A stretch of DNA of 64,000 nucleotides, taken from contig NZ_CP093528.1 in the NCBI RefSeq assembly GCF_022682305.1, positions 1,563,501-1,627,500 on the forward strand. Reading direction: 5' to 3'. Shown here piece by piece: positions 16,048 to 26,160 of the stretch. Each line of letters begins with the position of its first letter. Position 1 is the first letter of the stretch. The position numbers were made by a program, and so were the translations under genes. This DNA is from Shinella zoogloeoides (GTDB lineage Bacteria > Pseudomonadota > Alphaproteobacteria > Rhizobiales > Rhizobiaceae). Under the pieces are notes generated by a model. It did no database searches, had not been told where the DNA came from, and worked only from the letters and a program-made list of their open reading frames with translations.

Positions 16048-17151
16048 ATGTACAGGGGCAGGCTGGAACGCGATCTCAAACTCTGGGCGACGCAGGGCCT
16101 TATCGATGTGGAAACGGCCGGCCGCCTGCTCAGGGAATACGACAGCCGCGAAAGCGCCTTCAGCGTCGGCCGCGTGCTGATGATGATCGCCGCGCTTCTT
16201 GTCGCGGCGGCGATGCTTCTGCTCGTCGCGGCGAACTGGGATGTCATTCCCCGCATCGTCCGGCTTGTCGGCGTCCTCGCGCTGATCTGGGGGGCGTACC
16301 TTGCCGGCGGCCTCCTGATCGCGCGGGGCGCCGAGCGGCTGGCCGCTGCCTTCCTGATGCTCGGCACGCTCGCCTTCGGCGGCGCGATCGCGCTGGTGGG
16401 GCAGATGTACCATCTCTCCGGCGATACGTTCCAGGCGATGCTCGTCTGGTTCGCGGGCGCAGTCGTGGCCGCGGCGCTCTTCCGCTCCGGCGCGGTCGCC
16501 GCGATTGCCGGCTTTCTCGCCTTCGTCGTCGCGGGCGCGCACTGGACGCAGTCCTATAGTGCCGACGAAACGGTGCTGCTCTGGTTGATGCCGCTGATGG
16601 CTGTCATTGTCATCCTGCTGGTGCGCTACAGCGGGGCCGACCGGGTGCGCCATCTCGCCTATCTGCTGCTCGTCGCCTGGCTCGCCTATATATATGGCGA
16701 GAACGAAACGCCCGGCACCGCGATTGCCATCGCCGCTTTTGGCGCGGTCGCCTATCTTCTCGCCGCCGTGCCGCAATCGCCGCTCCACGCGCTTGCGCGT
16801 AGCGCCGGCGCAGCGCCGGCCTTCTATTCCTATCTCGTGCTGCTCCTCGGCCTTCTCGTGCTGCATGCCGAATTCAACGGCGTGGCGGACCGGCTTTTCG
16901 TCGGCATCGTCACGCTGGGCGCGGCTATTGCCGGCATTGCGCTTTCCGGCAAGGAGAACGGCGCGGTGCGTTATCTCGGCTATGCCGCCTTTGCCGCCGA
17001 AACGCTGTATCTTGCCTCGGAAACCATCGGCTCGATCATTGGCACTTCCGGTTTCTTCCTCGTCGCGGGCCTCGTGGTGGCGCTGATCGCCTGGGCGGTG
17101 ATCGCGCTGGAGCGGCGCCTTTCCAATGCCGAAGCGAAGGTGGAGGCCTGA
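16048..17151 (+). CDS. DUF2157 multispanning membrane protein
   Basis: The 367-residue protein has a soluble N-terminal DUF2157 region (ERDLKLWATQGLIDVETAGR, about residues 7-26) followed by at least ten hydrophobic segments to the C terminus. The ATG at 16048 follows GAGCGGGAACGG; the frame stays open further upstream, but that stretch lacks coding character and runs into the sRNA promoter region. The gene is three bases from a GDYXXLXY gene. The two families commonly occur together, and their function is unknown. Confidence 0.88.
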   Translation: MYRGRLERDLKLWATQGLIDVETAGRLLREYDSRESAFSVGRVLMMIAALLVAAAMLLLVAANWDVIPRIVRLVGVLALIWGAYLAGGLLIARGAERLAAAFLMLGTLAFGGAIALVGQMYHLSGDTFQAMLVWFAGAVVAAALFRSGAVAAIAGFLAFVVAGAHWTQSYSADETVLLWLMPLMAVIVILLVRYSGADRVRHLAYLLLVAWLAYIYGENETPGTAIAIAAFGAVAYLLAAVPQSPLHALARSAGAAPAFYSYLVLLLGLLVLHAEFNGVADRLFVGIVTLGAAIAGIALSGKENGAVRYLGYAAFAAETLYLASETIGSIIGTSGFFLVAGLVVALIAWAVIALERRLSNAEAKVEA

Positions 17152-17154
17152 GCC

Positions 17155-17745
17155 ATGACCGAATCCCGTTTCTTCCGCGTTCCGCCGCTCGTTGCCGCCG
17201 TCGTCGCGGCCGCGCTCCAGACGGCCGTCATCGGCTATATGGTTGAAGGCCGCGCCTCCATCCTGCGCAGCGGCGCGGACATCCGGCTGAAGACGCAGCC
17301 CGTCGATCCGCGGGACCTTCTGCGCGGCGACTATGTGATCCTGTCCTACCCGATCTCGACGATTCCGAAATCCATCGTGACTGGAGAGGGGCCGAAAGGC
17401 GGTGCATGGACGCGCCTTTTCGTGCGCCTGAAGCCGGGCGCGGACGGGCTTTGGGCGGCGACCGAGGCAAGCTTCGCCACCCTGCCGGCGCAGGAGGGCA
17501 GCGTCGTGCTGCGCACGCTTCCCTTCGATTATTACACCGGGGCCGACGGCGGCATGCCCGATACGCTCTTCGTGCAATACGGTATCGAGCGCTATTATGT
17601 GCCGGAAGGCGATGGCAAGGCGCTGGAGGACGCCCGGAACCAGGAAGAGCTGGAAGTCGAGGCCCGGGTGTCGAGGGACGGCACCGCGCAGATCGCCCGG
17701 CTGATTCTCAAGGGCGAGCCGATCTACGAAGAACCGCTCTATTGA
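17155..17745 (+). CDS. GDYXXLXY-domain protein
   Basis: The 196-residue protein has one N-terminal membrane helix (PPLVAAVVAAALQTAVIGYM) and an extracytoplasmic domain with the signature motif RGDYVILSYPIS near residues 58-69. The family is named for this motif and is found with DUF2157 partners, as here. The three-base gap implies coupled translation. No enzymatic role can be assigned. Confidence 0.88.
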   Translation: MTESRFFRVPPLVAAVVAAALQTAVIGYMVEGRASILRSGADIRLKTQPVDPRDLLRGDYVILSYPISTIPKSIVTGEGPKGGAWTRLFVRLKPGADGLWAATEASFATLPAQEGSVVLRTLPFDYYTGADGGMPDTLFVQYGIERYYVPEGDGKALEDARNQEELEVEARVSRDGTAQIARLILKGEPIYEEPLY

Positions 17746-17746
17746 A

Positions 17747-17778
17747 GCGGGATCGACGCGCTCGATCCCCCCGCATTT
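17747..17778 (+). terminator. intrinsic terminator after the GDYXXLXY gene
   Basis: GCGGGATCGA and TCGATCCCCCCGC form a stem around CGCGC, with one side bulged, and are followed by ATTTTT. Confidence 0.65.
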
Positions 17779-17783
17779 TTCCT

Positions 17784-17811
17784 TTGATCCACCGAAAACG
17801 GATGATATAGA
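17784..17811 (+). promoter_or_regulatory. candidate promoter for tRNA-Leu
   Basis: TTGATC (17784-17789) and TATAGA (17806-17811) are 16 bases apart and would give a precursor with a leader of about 60 bases. Confidence 0.5.
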
Positions 17812-17880
17812 GACGCCGCGCTCGGAAGGCGTCATGAGCAGCGGCATCGGCCCGCTCGTGGCACGGCGGTTTCTCGAGGC

Positions 17881-17965
<85 letters not shown>

Positions 17966-18142
17966 GAGCCACCGGACACGGAAACGGAGGTTTCCGCGCC
18001 GTGTGGAGCATGAGAGCGCCATTTTGCTTGCCAAAAGGCCATCGAATTCAGTAAAGCCACAGCCGGCAAATGGACCGGCGGGGTGCTCGCCATAACCGGA
18101 AGGCCGGTTTGAGCACCGCCAACTCGAAATGAAGGTTTGAAC

Positions 18143-19618
18143 ATGCAGGTTATCGAAACGCTCGCTGAAGGGCTGAAGCGCGAAATCAAGGTCGTCATCC
18201 CGGCCAAGGACATGGAAGCTCAGATGAACGAGCGTCTTGAAGACGTGAAGGGCCGTGTCCGCATCAACGGCTTCCGTCCGGGCAAGGTGCCGTTCGCACA
18301 TCTCAAGAAGATGTACGGCAAGTCCGTCATGGCCGAACTCGTCAACGAAATCGTCCGCGACCGTCCGTCCGCGATTCTCTCCGAGCGCGGCGAAAAGTCC
18401 GCCACGCAGCCGGAAGTCGGCATGACCGAAGACCAGGCCGAAGCGGAAAAGATCCTCGCCGGCGAGGCAGATTTCGAATTCACCCTGTCTTACGAAGTCA
18501 TTCCGGCCATCGCGCTGAAGGACAATTCCGGCATCGCCGTCACGCGCGAAGTCGTTGACGTCGACGCCAAGGAAGTCGACGACCAGATCCTGAAGATCGC
18601 CGAAAGCGCCCGTTCCTACGAGACGAAGAAGGGCAAGGCCGCCGACGGCGACCGCGTTACCATCGACTATCTCGGCAAGGTCGACGGCGTCGCCTTCGAC
18701 GGCGGCAAGGACGAAGACGCAGAACTCGTCCTCGGCTCCAACCGCTTCATCCCGGGCTTCGAAGAGCAGCTCGTCGGCCTGAAGGCTGGCGACGAGAAGG
18801 TCATCACCGTTACCTTCCCGGCTGACTACCCGGCCGCAAACCTTGCCGGCAAGGAAGCCACCTTCGACATCAACGTCAAGGAAGTCGCTGCCGCTGCCGA
18901 CATCGAGATCAACGACGACCTCGCTTCCAAGCTCGGCCTCGAATCGGCCGACAAGCTGCGCGAAATCGTCCGCGGCCAGATCGAAAGCCAGTACGGCTCG
19001 GTCACCCGCCAGAAGGTCAAGCGTCAGATCCTCGACCAGCTCGACGAGATGTACAAGTTCGACACGCCTTCGCGCCTGGTCGACGCCGAGTTCGAAAACA
19101 TCTGGCGTCAGATCAACACGGACCTCGCACAGTCGGGCAAGACCTTCGCTGACGAAGACACGACCGAAGAAGCCGCTCGCGAAGAATACCGCAAGCTGGC
19201 CGAACGCCGCGTTCGCCTCGGCCTCGTTCTCTCAGAAATCGGCGAAAAGGCCGGCGTCCAGGTAACGGACGAAGAGATGCAGCAGTCGCTCTTCCAGCAG
19301 CTCCGCCAGTTCCCGGGCCAGGAAAAGCAGATCCTCGAATACTTCCAGAAGACCCCGGGCGCAGCCGCTTCGCTCCGCGCACCGATCTTCGAAGAGAAGG
19401 TCGTCGATCACCTGCTCGGCGAGATCAAGGTAACGGACAAGTCCGTTTCCAAGGACGAGCTGATGGCTGACGACGAAGAAGGCTCCGACAAGGACGCCAA
19501 GAAGGCCGCGCCGAAGAAGAAGGCTGCCGCCAAGGCCGAAGCTGCGGAAGGCGAAGATGCCGCTCCGAAGAAGAAGGCCCCGGCCAAGAAGAAGGCCGCT
19601 GAAGGCGACGCCGAGTAA
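18143..19618 (+). CDS. tig: trigger factor with Lys/Ala-rich C-terminal tail
   Basis: Trigger factor is the ribosome-bound chaperone and prolyl isomerase. The 491 residues include the ribosome-binding signature GFRPGKVPF near residue 45, an FKBP-type isomerase domain (about 155-245) and a long helical C-terminal region. Unlike E. coli (432 residues) it ends in about 50 residues of Lys, Ala, Glu and Pro with [24 protein letters not shown] repeats, reminiscent of the TatB tail in this window. The ATG at 18143 follows GAAGG; a TTG two codons earlier is less likely. Confidence 0.97.
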   Translation: MQVIETLAEGLKREIKVVIPAKDMEAQMNERLEDVKGRVRINGFRPGKVPFAHLKKMYGKSVMAELVNEIVRDRPSAILSERGEKSATQPEVGMTEDQAEAEKILAGEADFEFTLSYEVIPAIALKDNSGIAVTREVVDVDAKEVDDQILKIAESARSYETKKGKAADGDRVTIDYLGKVDGVAFDGGKDEDAELVLGSNRFIPGFEEQLVGLKAGDEKVITVTFPADYPAANLAGKEATFDINVKEVAAAADIEINDDLASKLGLESADKLREIVRGQIESQYGSVTRQKVKRQILDQLDEMYKFDTPSRLVDAEFENIWRQINTDLAQSGKTFADEDTTEEAAREEYRKLAERRVRLGLVLSEIGEKAGVQVTDEEMQQSLFQQLRQFPGQEKQILEYFQKTPGAAASLRAPIFEEKVVDHLLGEIKVTDKSVSKDELMADDEEGSDKDAKKAAPKKKAAAKAEAAEGEDAAPKKKAPAKKKAAEGDAE

Positions 19619-19640
19619 TCGGCTCTTGCAATCACAAACG

Positions 19641-19667
19641 AAAAGGCCGCCCTCGGGCGGCCTTTTT
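19641..19667 (+). terminator. intrinsic terminator after tig
   Basis: AAAAGGCCGCCC and GGGCGGCCTTTTT form a short-looped stem with A/T ends, so it may also work for sthA on the other strand. Confidence 0.88.
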
Positions 19668-19706
19668 GCATTTGAGCGTTGCGATGGGTGAAGCGCCGGA
19701 GCGCCG

Positions 19707-21113
19707 TCACTCCTGCTGCGAGAGGTCACCCATGCGGTTCCAGGCGTCGAGGCCGGCGATCTTGTAGGCTTCGGCGAGCGTCGGGTAGTTGAAGGTGTTT
19801 TCGACGAAATATTCGACGGTGCCCTTCAGGTTCAGCACGGCCTGGCCGATATGCACCAGCTCGGTCGCGCCTTCGCCGACGATATGCACGCCGAGCAGAC
19901 GGCGCGTCTTCAGCGAGAAGATCATCTTCAGGAGGCCGGAATTGAGGCCCATGATGTGGCCGCGCGACGTCTCGCGGAAACGCGCCATGCCGCATTCATA
20001 GGGAATGCCGCGCTCCTTGACTTCCTCTTCGGTGAGGCCGCAGGTCGAGATTTCCGGTACCGCATAGATGCCGTAGGGGAAGTATTTCGGCGGCTCCTTG
20101 GCGATCGCCCCAACGGCGACGCGGGCGGCGATGCGGCCCTGTTCCATGGAGGTGGAGGCAAGGCTGGGGAAGCCGACGACGTCGCCGGCGGCATAGATAT
20201 GCGGCACCTCGGTCTGGAAGGTTTCCGGGTTGACGCTGAGGCGGCCGCGCGAATCGGCGGTAAGGCCGGCGGCGGCAAGGTTCAGGCTGTCCGTCGCGCC
20301 GACGCGGCCGGCGGCATAGAGCACCATGTCGCAGGTGACATGGCGGCCGTTGTCCAGCGTGATCTCGCACTTCCCGTTTTCGAGCTTCTCCACCTTGTCG
20401 GCCTTCTGGCCGAGGATGAGCTTCATGTTGCGGTCGCGCAGGTCGTGGATGAATTCCTCGACGATCTCGCGGTCGATGAAGTCGAGGATGGTCGGCTTGG
20501 GATCGATGACCGTGACCTGCGTATCGAGCGCGGAGAAGATCGTCGCATATTCGATGCCGATGACGCCCGCGCCGATAACGGCCATGGAGCGCGGCAGTTC
20601 CTTGATGTCGAGCAGTTCATCGCTATCGAGGATGCTGGCGCCGTCGAACGGAATGCTCTCCGGCCGGTAGGGCTTCGTGCCGACGGCGAGCATGATGCTC
20701 TTGGCCTGCACATGGATGGTTTCGCCGTCGTCCTTGACGATTTCGAGCGTATCGGCGGCGACGAACCGTGCCTTGCCCCGGATGTGCTGTACGCGGTTGC
20801 GGGCGAACTGATGCTCCAGCACCTCCACCTCATGATCGAGCGTGATGAGCAGGCGGCGGCGCAGGTCGTCGGCGCTGATTTCCTGCTTCACGCGGTAGGC
20901 GCGGCCGTAGAAGCCGCGCTCACGCCAGCCGGAAAGGTTGAGCGCCGTTTCGCGCAACGTCTTGGAGGGAATGGTGCCGGTATGCACCGAGACGCCACCG
21001 ACGCGCTTGCCCTGTTCGATGACGAGAACCTTGCGCCCGAGCTTGGCTGCCTGGATGGCGCCCCGGCGGCCTGCGGGGCCGCTGCCCACGACGACGAGAT
21101 CATATTCCTGCAT
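19707..21113 (-). CDS. sthA: soluble pyridine nucleotide transhydrogenase (SthA-type)
   Basis: This flavoprotein moves reducing equivalents between NADPH and NADH in the cytoplasm. The 468 residues start MQEYDLVVVGSGPAG, with an FAD-binding GxGxxG. Lipoamide dehydrogenases have a redox Cys pair (CxxxxC) here; in this protein the same positions are Ser42 and Thr47 (VSVHTGTIPSK), which is the SthA signature. An NAD-binding GAGVIGIEYATIF follows near residue 182, and the C-terminal dimerisation domain is intact. CDS start at 21113 matches the family; longer in-frame starts add unrelated residues. Confidence 0.92.
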   Translation of the reverse strand: MQEYDLVVVGSGPAGRRGAIQAAKLGRKVLVIEQGKRVGGVSVHTGTIPSKTLRETALNLSGWRERGFYGRAYRVKQEISADDLRRRLLITLDHEVEVLEHQFARNRVQHIRGKARFVAADTLEIVKDDGETIHVQAKSIMLAVGTKPYRPESIPFDGASILDSDELLDIKELPRSMAVIGAGVIGIEYATIFSALDTQVTVIDPKPTILDFIDREIVEEFIHDLRDRNMKLILGQKADKVEKLENGKCEITLDNGRHVTCDMVLYAAGRVGATDSLNLAAAGLTADSRGRLSVNPETFQTEVPHIYAAGDVVGFPSLASTSMEQGRIAARVAVGAIAKEPPKYFPYGIYAVPEISTCGLTEEEVKERGIPYECGMARFRETSRGHIMGLNSGLLKMIFSLKTRRLLGVHIVGEGATELVHIGQAVLNLKGTVEYFVENTFNYPTLAEAYKIAGLDAWNRMGDLSQQE

Positions 21114-21244
21114 GTGAGATTGCCCCAGTCTTTGCGGGAAGGCCGTTGCCACGCGGCAAACGTCTTCACCGAGCAATTTTCGTCGACCGAATATGGCGGG
21201 AAACCGTTTCAAACGGATGAAAGCCCGCCCCCGGCTTTGGAATT

Positions 21245-22075
21245 TCACATAAGTCTCAGTCCTTTGAGACTGGCGTGCCCGTCCTTGCCGATGATGATGT
21301 GGTCATGGACAGTGATACCAAGCGGACGGGCGGTTTCCACGATCGTCTTCGTCATGTCTATGTCCGCCCGCGACGGGGTCGGGTCACCGGAGGGGTGGTT
21401 ATGGACGAGAATGATGGCGGTGGCGGAAAGTTCCAGCGCGCGCCGCACCACCTCGCGCGGATAGACCGGCGTGTGATCGACCGTGCCGCGGCCCTGCACC
21501 TCGTCGGCGATCAGCGCGTTGCGCTTGTCGAGGAAGAGGATGCGGAACTGCTCGCGCGGCTCGTGCGCCATGGCGGCATGGCAATACTGGATGACGGAGG
21601 ACCACGAGGCGAGCACGGTCTTGTTGCGGATCTCGCTCTTCAGCGTGCGCTGGGCGACGGCGGAGATGAGCTTGAGATCGAGCGCCACGGCCTCGCCAAT
21701 GCCCTTGACCTCCTGCAGCAAGGCGGGCGTCGCGCCGAAGACGCCGGAAAGCGTGCCGAATCGGTCGAGCAGCGCCTTTGCCACCGGCTTGGTGTCGCGA
21801 CGTGGAATGAGGCGGAAGAGGAGGAGTTCGAGGATTTCGTAGTCGGCGAGGGCGGTGTCGCCGTTGTCGCGGAAGCGGGTGCGCAGGCGCTCGCGATGGC
21901 CGTGATAGTGTTTGTCGTCCGCCTGCGGCACGGGCTTTGCCGGGGTGGCGCGGGCCGGTCGCTCGAAGAAATGGCCGCGCTCGTCGCCACCGTCGAAGAG
22001 ATCGTCAGCGGGCGGCACGGCGTCCTCCACCTCGGAGAGGGAAGGAATGCCGGTGCGTCCGCGCGATCCCGTCAT
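21245..22075 (-). CDS. radC: RadC family JAMM protein
   Basis: The 276-residue protein has the UPF0758/RadC layout: a helix-hairpin-helix segment ([20 protein letters not shown]) and a C-terminal JAMM metalloprotease-like domain with the full [14 protein letters not shown] metal motif. The name RadC is historical; a repair role is doubtful. It begins seven bases after the map stop codon on the same strand, so the two are probably co-transcribed. Confidence 0.93.
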   Translation of the reverse strand: MTGSRGRTGIPSLSEVEDAVPPADDLFDGGDERGHFFERPARATPAKPVPQADDKHYHGHRERLRTRFRDNGDTALADYEILELLLFRLIPRRDTKPVAKALLDRFGTLSGVFGATPALLQEVKGIGEAVALDLKLISAVAQRTLKSEIRNKTVLASWSSVIQYCHAAMAHEPREQFRILFLDKRNALIADEVQGRGTVDHTPVYPREVVRRALELSATAIILVHNHPSGDPTPSRADIDMTKTIVETARPLGITVHDHIIIGKDGHASLKGLRLM

Positions 22076-22082
22076 GGGCGGC

Positions 22083-22910
22083 CTATGCGGGAAGGCCGGG
22101 GCGGTCGAGGCCGCCGGGCGACAGGGTGAATATCTCGCAACCATCGGTCGTGACGCCGACGGTGTGCTCGTACTGGGCGGAAAGCGAGCGGTCGCGCGTG
22201 ACCGCCGTCCAGCCGTCCGAAAGCACTTTCACATGGGGGCGTCCGAGATTGATCATCGGCTCGATGGTGAAGATCATGCCTTCCTTCATTTCCGGCCCTT
22301 CATTGGCGCGGCCGTAATGCAGGATGTTCGGCGCATCGTGGAAGAGCCGGCCGACGCCGTGACCGCAGAAGTCGCGTACCACCGAGCAGCGTTCCGCTTC
22401 CGCATAGGTCTGGATGGCCTCGCCGATGGCGCCGGTGCGTGCGCCGGGCCTTACGGCGGCGATGCCGCGCATCAGGCATTCATGAGTGACTTCCAGCAGG
22501 CGCTCGGCGGCGCGCTTGATCTCTCCGACCGGATACATGCGGCTCGAATCGCCGTGCCAGCCGTCGAGGATGAAGGTGACGTCGATATTGACGACATCGC
22601 CCTCGCGCAGCGGCTTGTCGTTTGGGATGCCGTGGCAGACGACGTGGTTGATCGAGGTGCAGCTCGATTTGGTGTAGCCGCGATAGTTCAGCGTCGCGGG
22701 GAGTGCGCCGTGATCCATGCCGAACTCGAAGACGAAGCGGTCGATGACATCGGTGGCGACGCCCGGCTTGACCAGCGGGTAAAGCTCATCGAGGCAGCGG
22801 GCCGTGAGCTGGCAGGCCTTGCGCATGCCGGCGAAGGCGTCCGCGTCGTAGAGGCGGATCACGCCCGTGTTCTTGAGCGGCGCGGAGGTCGCGTCGATAT
22901 AGGTCACCAT
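22083..22910 (-). CDS. map: type I methionine aminopeptidase
   Basis: This enzyme removes the N-terminal methionine from new proteins. The 275 residues show the five metal ligands and surrounding motifs: [20 protein letters not shown] and SSRMYPVG in the middle, [22 protein letters not shown], and AQYEHTVGV near the end. The ATG at 22910 gives [16 protein letters not shown]; frames upstream run into sfsA. It follows sfsA by about 30 bases and precedes radC. Confidence 0.96.
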   Translation of the reverse strand: MVTYIDATSAPLKNTGVIRLYDADAFAGMRKACQLTARCLDELYPLVKPGVATDVIDRFVFEFGMDHGALPATLNYRGYTKSSCTSINHVVCHGIPNDKPLREGDVVNIDVTFILDGWHGDSSRMYPVGEIKRAAERLLEVTHECLMRGIAAVRPGARTGAIGEAIQTYAEAERCSVVRDFCGHGVGRLFHDAPNILHYGRANEGPEMKEGMIFTIEPMINLGRPHVKVLSDGWTAVTRDRSLSAQYEHTVGVTTDGCEIFTLSPGGLDRPGLPA

Positions 22911-22941
22911 GGTCGAACTTTCACTCGTCTTTGAAAGACCG

Positions 22942-23661
22942 TCATAAATCAGCGACACCGGGTTCGTCCATGGCGATCGACGCCACAGGCCGGATTTGCT
23001 CCGAAGTAACGGCACATTTGACCGCATAGGCCTCGACGCCACGCGAAAGCGCGCGCCGGAAGCCGCTGGCATAGAAGGGGTCGAGATCGGCGCAGATGCG
23101 GAAGGTGTCGCAGTCCTCGCGCTGGATGAGATAGAGCATGATGGCGCGGAAGCCGGCCTCGGCCATGTCGCCCAGCTCCTCCAGATGCTTTGCGCCGCGC
23201 GCCGTCACCGTATCGGGAAATTCGGCAAGGCCCGGCGTGCGGCGGAAATGCACGTTCTTCACCTCGACATAAGCCTGCGGGCGGGTATCGCCGGACAGGA
23301 GGATGTCGATGCGCGAGTTGCGGCCGTATTTCTTCTCCCGCTCCAGCACCGGATAGGTGCCGAGATCGGCAACGAGGCCGGCAAGGATCGCTTCCTCCGC
23401 CAGCCGATTCGGCAGGCCCGTATTGATACCGACGACGGTGTCGTCCGTTTCCACGAGTTCGAGGCGATGGCGGTGCTTGCGCGTCGGGCTGTCGCTCTCC
23501 GACATCCAGACGCGCGAGCCGGGTGCAGTGAGGCCGCGCATGGAGCCGGTATTGGGGCAGGAACCGGTGATCGCCGTCCCGTCATCAAGGATGGCGTCGA
23601 AAAGGAAACGCTTGTAGCGCTGCACGAGGGTGCCGGAAACCAGCGGCGGATCGAACTTCAT
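22942..23661 (-). CDS. sfsA: SfsA family protein (sugar fermentation stimulation protein)
   Basis: The 239-residue protein matches Sfs[30 protein letters not shown] (about residues 35-43), and the nuclease-fold segment [11 protein letters not shown], with Asp/Glu/Lys positions near 124-135. E. coli SfsA was named for effects on maltose metabolism; the domain resembles PD-(D/E)XK-type nucleases and the real activity is uncertain. The gene starts six bases after the phaC stop codon. Confidence 0.93.
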   Translation of the reverse strand: MKFDPPLVSGTLVQRYKRFLFDAILDDGTAITGSCPNTGSMRGLTAPGSRVWMSESDSPTRKHRHRLELVETDDTVVGINTGLPNRLAEEAILAGLVADLGTYPVLEREKKYGRNSRIDILLSGDTRPQAYVEVKNVHFRRTPGLAEFPDTVTARGAKHLEELGDMAEAGFRAIMLYLIQREDCDTFRICADLDPFYASGFRRALSRGVEAYAVKCAVTSEQIRPVASIAMDEPGVADL

Positions 23662-23667
23662 GGAGCG

Positions 23668-25524
23668 TCAGGCACGCACGCGCACATAGGAGCCGGGAGC
23701 TTCTTCAATGGAGTTCATCTTCCCGCCGGTCTTGCGGGCCGGCACCATGCGGTCGTCCTCGGCCTTAATCCATTCGTGCCAGTGCGGCCACCAGGAGCCG
23801 GGCGTTTCCTCCGCCTTCTTCACCCAGTCCTCGAACTCGCCCTTCACCGGGCCGCCGGTCCAGTACTGGTACTTCATCTTGTCGGGCGGGTTGACGACGC
23901 CGGCGATATGGCCGGAGCCGGCCATGACATAGGTGACCTTGCCACCGAAGGACTTGCTGCCGACGAAGACCGATTTCGCCGGCGCGATATGGTCCTCCTT
24001 GGTGGCGAGATTGTAGATCGGTATCTTCACGTCCTTCAGCGAAAGCTTTTTGCCGGCCAGCACCATCTCGCCCTTGGAGAGGGTGTTATTAAGATAACAA
24101 TTCCTCAGATAAAACGAATGGTTGGCGGCAGGCATTCGCGTGGAATCTGAATTCCAGTAGAGCAGGTCGAAGGGCATAGGTTCCTGGCCCTTCAGGTAGT
24201 TGTTGACGAAATAGGGCCAGATCAGTTCCGAGGCGCGCAGCATGTTGAAGGCGGTCGCCATCTTGGAGCCGTCGAGATAGCCGGTCGCCTTCATGCCCCT
24301 TTCGATGACACCGATCTGGTCCTCGTCGGCAAAGACCTTGAGATCGCCTGCATGGGTGAAATCGACCTGGGTGGTGAAGAGCGTGGCGGTGCGGATGCGC
24401 TTGTCGCCTTCCTGTCCGTGCAGGGCGAGCGTGGCGGACAGCAGCGTGCCGCCGACACAGTAGCCGATGGCGTTCACCTCTTCCTCGCCCGTTGCCTGTT
24501 TGATCGTATCAAGCGCGAAGCCGATGCCCTCGCGGGCATAGGATTCCCAATCCTTGTCCGCATGCCGCTCGTCCGGGTTCACCCAGGAGATGACGAAGAC
24601 CGTATGGCCTTGATCGACCGCCCATTTGATGAAGGATTTCGCGGGGTTGAGGTCGAGGATGTAGAACTTGTTGATCCATGGCGGGCAGATGAGGAGAGGG
24701 CGCTTCAGCACCTTGTCCGTCGTGGCGTCGTACTGGATCACCTGGCAGACATCGCTCTGCGCCAGCACCTTGCCCGGCGTCATCGCCATGTTCTCGCCGA
24801 TGGCAAACTTGCTGGTGTCCGTCTGGCGCATCTTGAGGTCGCCCTTGCCGGCGGCGATGTCCTCGGCGAGCATCTTCATGCCACGCACGAGGTTCTCGCC
24901 GTTCGAGGCGACCGTCTCGCGGTAGAGCTGCGGGTTGGTGGTGACGAAGTTGGTCGGCGAAATCGCGCTCGCGATCTGCTTCACATAGAAGCCTGCCTTG
25001 TGGCGGGTGTGCTCGTCGAGGCCGTCGGCGTCGGCGACCAGCTTTTCCGCCCAGTCGGAGGTTACGAAATAAGCCTGCCGCAGGAAGTCGAAGAACGGGT
25101 TCTTCACCCAGTCTTCGTCCGCGAAACGCTTGTCTTTGGCGTGCGGGTCGGGTGTCTGGTCGCTCTCCTGGCCGCCAAGCCTGTTCAGCGTGCGCGACCA
25201 GATGTTGAAATAGCTGCCGAGCAGCATGGTCTGCGCCTCAAGTGTGCGGCGCGGGTCGGCAAGCCAGTATTCCGACACTTTGGAGAGGGTCTTGACCATG
25301 TCGACCATCGGCTCGGCGACGGTATCGACCTTCTCGCCGCTCTCGCGGGGCGCGAGCCATGCAGACGCGGCCTTGCCGAGCTGTTCGACGGTGCGGGCGA
25401 AATTGACTGTCAGCGCCTCGGGATCCTTGACGATATAGGGCTCGATGGCGGCGGGATCGAAGGGCTGAAAACCGGGCTTGTCCCCGGCTGCAACGCGTTC
25501 CTTCGCCTTGCGTTCCTCGGACAT
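23668..25524 (-). CDS. phaC: class I poly(R)-hydroxyalkanoate synthase PhaC
   Basis: PhaC polymerises hydroxyacyl-CoA into storage granules. The 618 residues have the variable N-terminal domain, then an alpha/beta-hydrolase core with the lipase-like box GYCVGG and its nucleophilic Cys near residue 350. The catalytic Asp is in TKEDHIAPAKS, and the His is in AGSGHIAGVVNPP. Length fits class I. GGGAGG precedes the ATG. Downstream on the same strand come sfsA, map and radC; whether they share its transcript is unclear. Confidence 0.96.
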   Translation of the reverse strand: MSEERKAKERVAAGDKPGFQPFDPAAIEPYIVKDPEALTVNFARTVEQLGKAASAWLAPRESGEKVDTVAEPMVDMVKTLSKVSEYWLADPRRTLEAQTMLLGSYFNIWSRTLNRLGGQESDQTPDPHAKDKRFADEDWVKNPFFDFLRQAYFVTSDWAEKLVADADGLDEHTRHKAGFYVKQIASAISPTNFVTTNPQLYRETVASNGENLVRGMKMLAEDIAAGKGDLKMRQTDTSKFAIGENMAMTPGKVLAQSDVCQVIQYDATTDKVLKRPLLICPPWINKFYILDLNPAKSFIKWAVDQGHTVFVISWVNPDERHADKDWESYAREGIGFALDTIKQATGEEEVNAIGYCVGGTLLSATLALHGQEGDKRIRTATLFTTQVDFTHAGDLKVFADEDQIGVIERGMKATGYLDGSKMATAFNMLRASELIWPYFVNNYLKGQEPMPFDLLYWNSDSTRMPAANHSFYLRNCYLNNTLSKGEMVLAGKKLSLKDVKIPIYNLATKEDHIAPAKSVFVGSKSFGGKVTYVMAGSGHIAGVVNPPDKMKYQYWTGGPVKGEFEDWVKKAEETPGSWWPHWHEWIKAEDDRMVPARKTGGKMNSIEEAPGSYVRVRA

Positions 25525-25649
25525 CGTTCCCTCCCGATTTTATTGTTACGTTTGTATTTTTACATTCTGTTCGAAACAGATTACAAGGGCCTGACAGCCT
25601 TTCGCCGCAATATCCGGAACCGGTGGTTTCGACAGGAGCATACAGCCAC

Positions 25650-25988
25650 ATGGCGTTCGAAATCAGGCGCTTGAGCGCCGTTCTTCTCATGGCCGCAACG
25701 TCGGCGGCCCTCGTTTCCTGCGCCTCTTCCGAAGCGCCCGCCACGGTCAATGCCGGCGCCAACCGCGCGGACACCTATCCGGATATCACCGCGATCGTGA
25801 GCGCCGAGACGAAGCAGATGAGTGACGAGGAAGTCGCCGATTACGGTTCGCGTCTCTCGGCGCTTGCAAGCCGCCGCAAGTCGGGTACGATTTCCGACGC
25901 CGAGTACCGTCGCCAGCTTGCCGAATTGCAGGCGCTGCGCGACAACCACGGCAAGGCCGCGCTTGCCGAGATCGAAGGCACGAAATAG
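25650..25988 (+). CDS. small putative lipoprotein
   Basis: The 112-residue protein has a lipoprotein signal (MAATSAALVSCAS, lipobox LVSC) and a short acidic/helical mature part ending in GTISDAEYRRQLAELQALRD, which resembles the short helical SHOCT motif. An AGGAG lies 11 bases before the ATG. It diverges from phaC across a 125-base AT-rich gap. Function unknown. Confidence 0.75.
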   Translation: MAFEIRRLSAVLLMAATSAALVSCASSEAPATVNAGANRADTYPDITAIVSAETKQMSDEEVADYGSRLSALASRRKSGTISDAEYRRQLAELQALRDNHGKAALAEIEGTK

Positions 25989-26160
25989 CGCTTGCGTTTC
26001 TTGCCGTTTGGCAGCAAAGCGGAAGACGGCCATTTGGCCGCCGGCGCGGGCGGAGCGCCTTCATTTTGAACGCTTTCGCCCTTATCCGGTCATTTGAATC
26101 GCGTGGAGTTTCGTCGTCCGGCCGGACTGCCGGAGGGCTCCGCGCCCAACGGGGTTAGAG

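Noticed and set aside
19707..21113. A second dihydrolipoyl dehydrogenase
   Set aside because: The redox Cys pair is Ser42/Thr47, which fits SthA; the true lpdA is at 51203.
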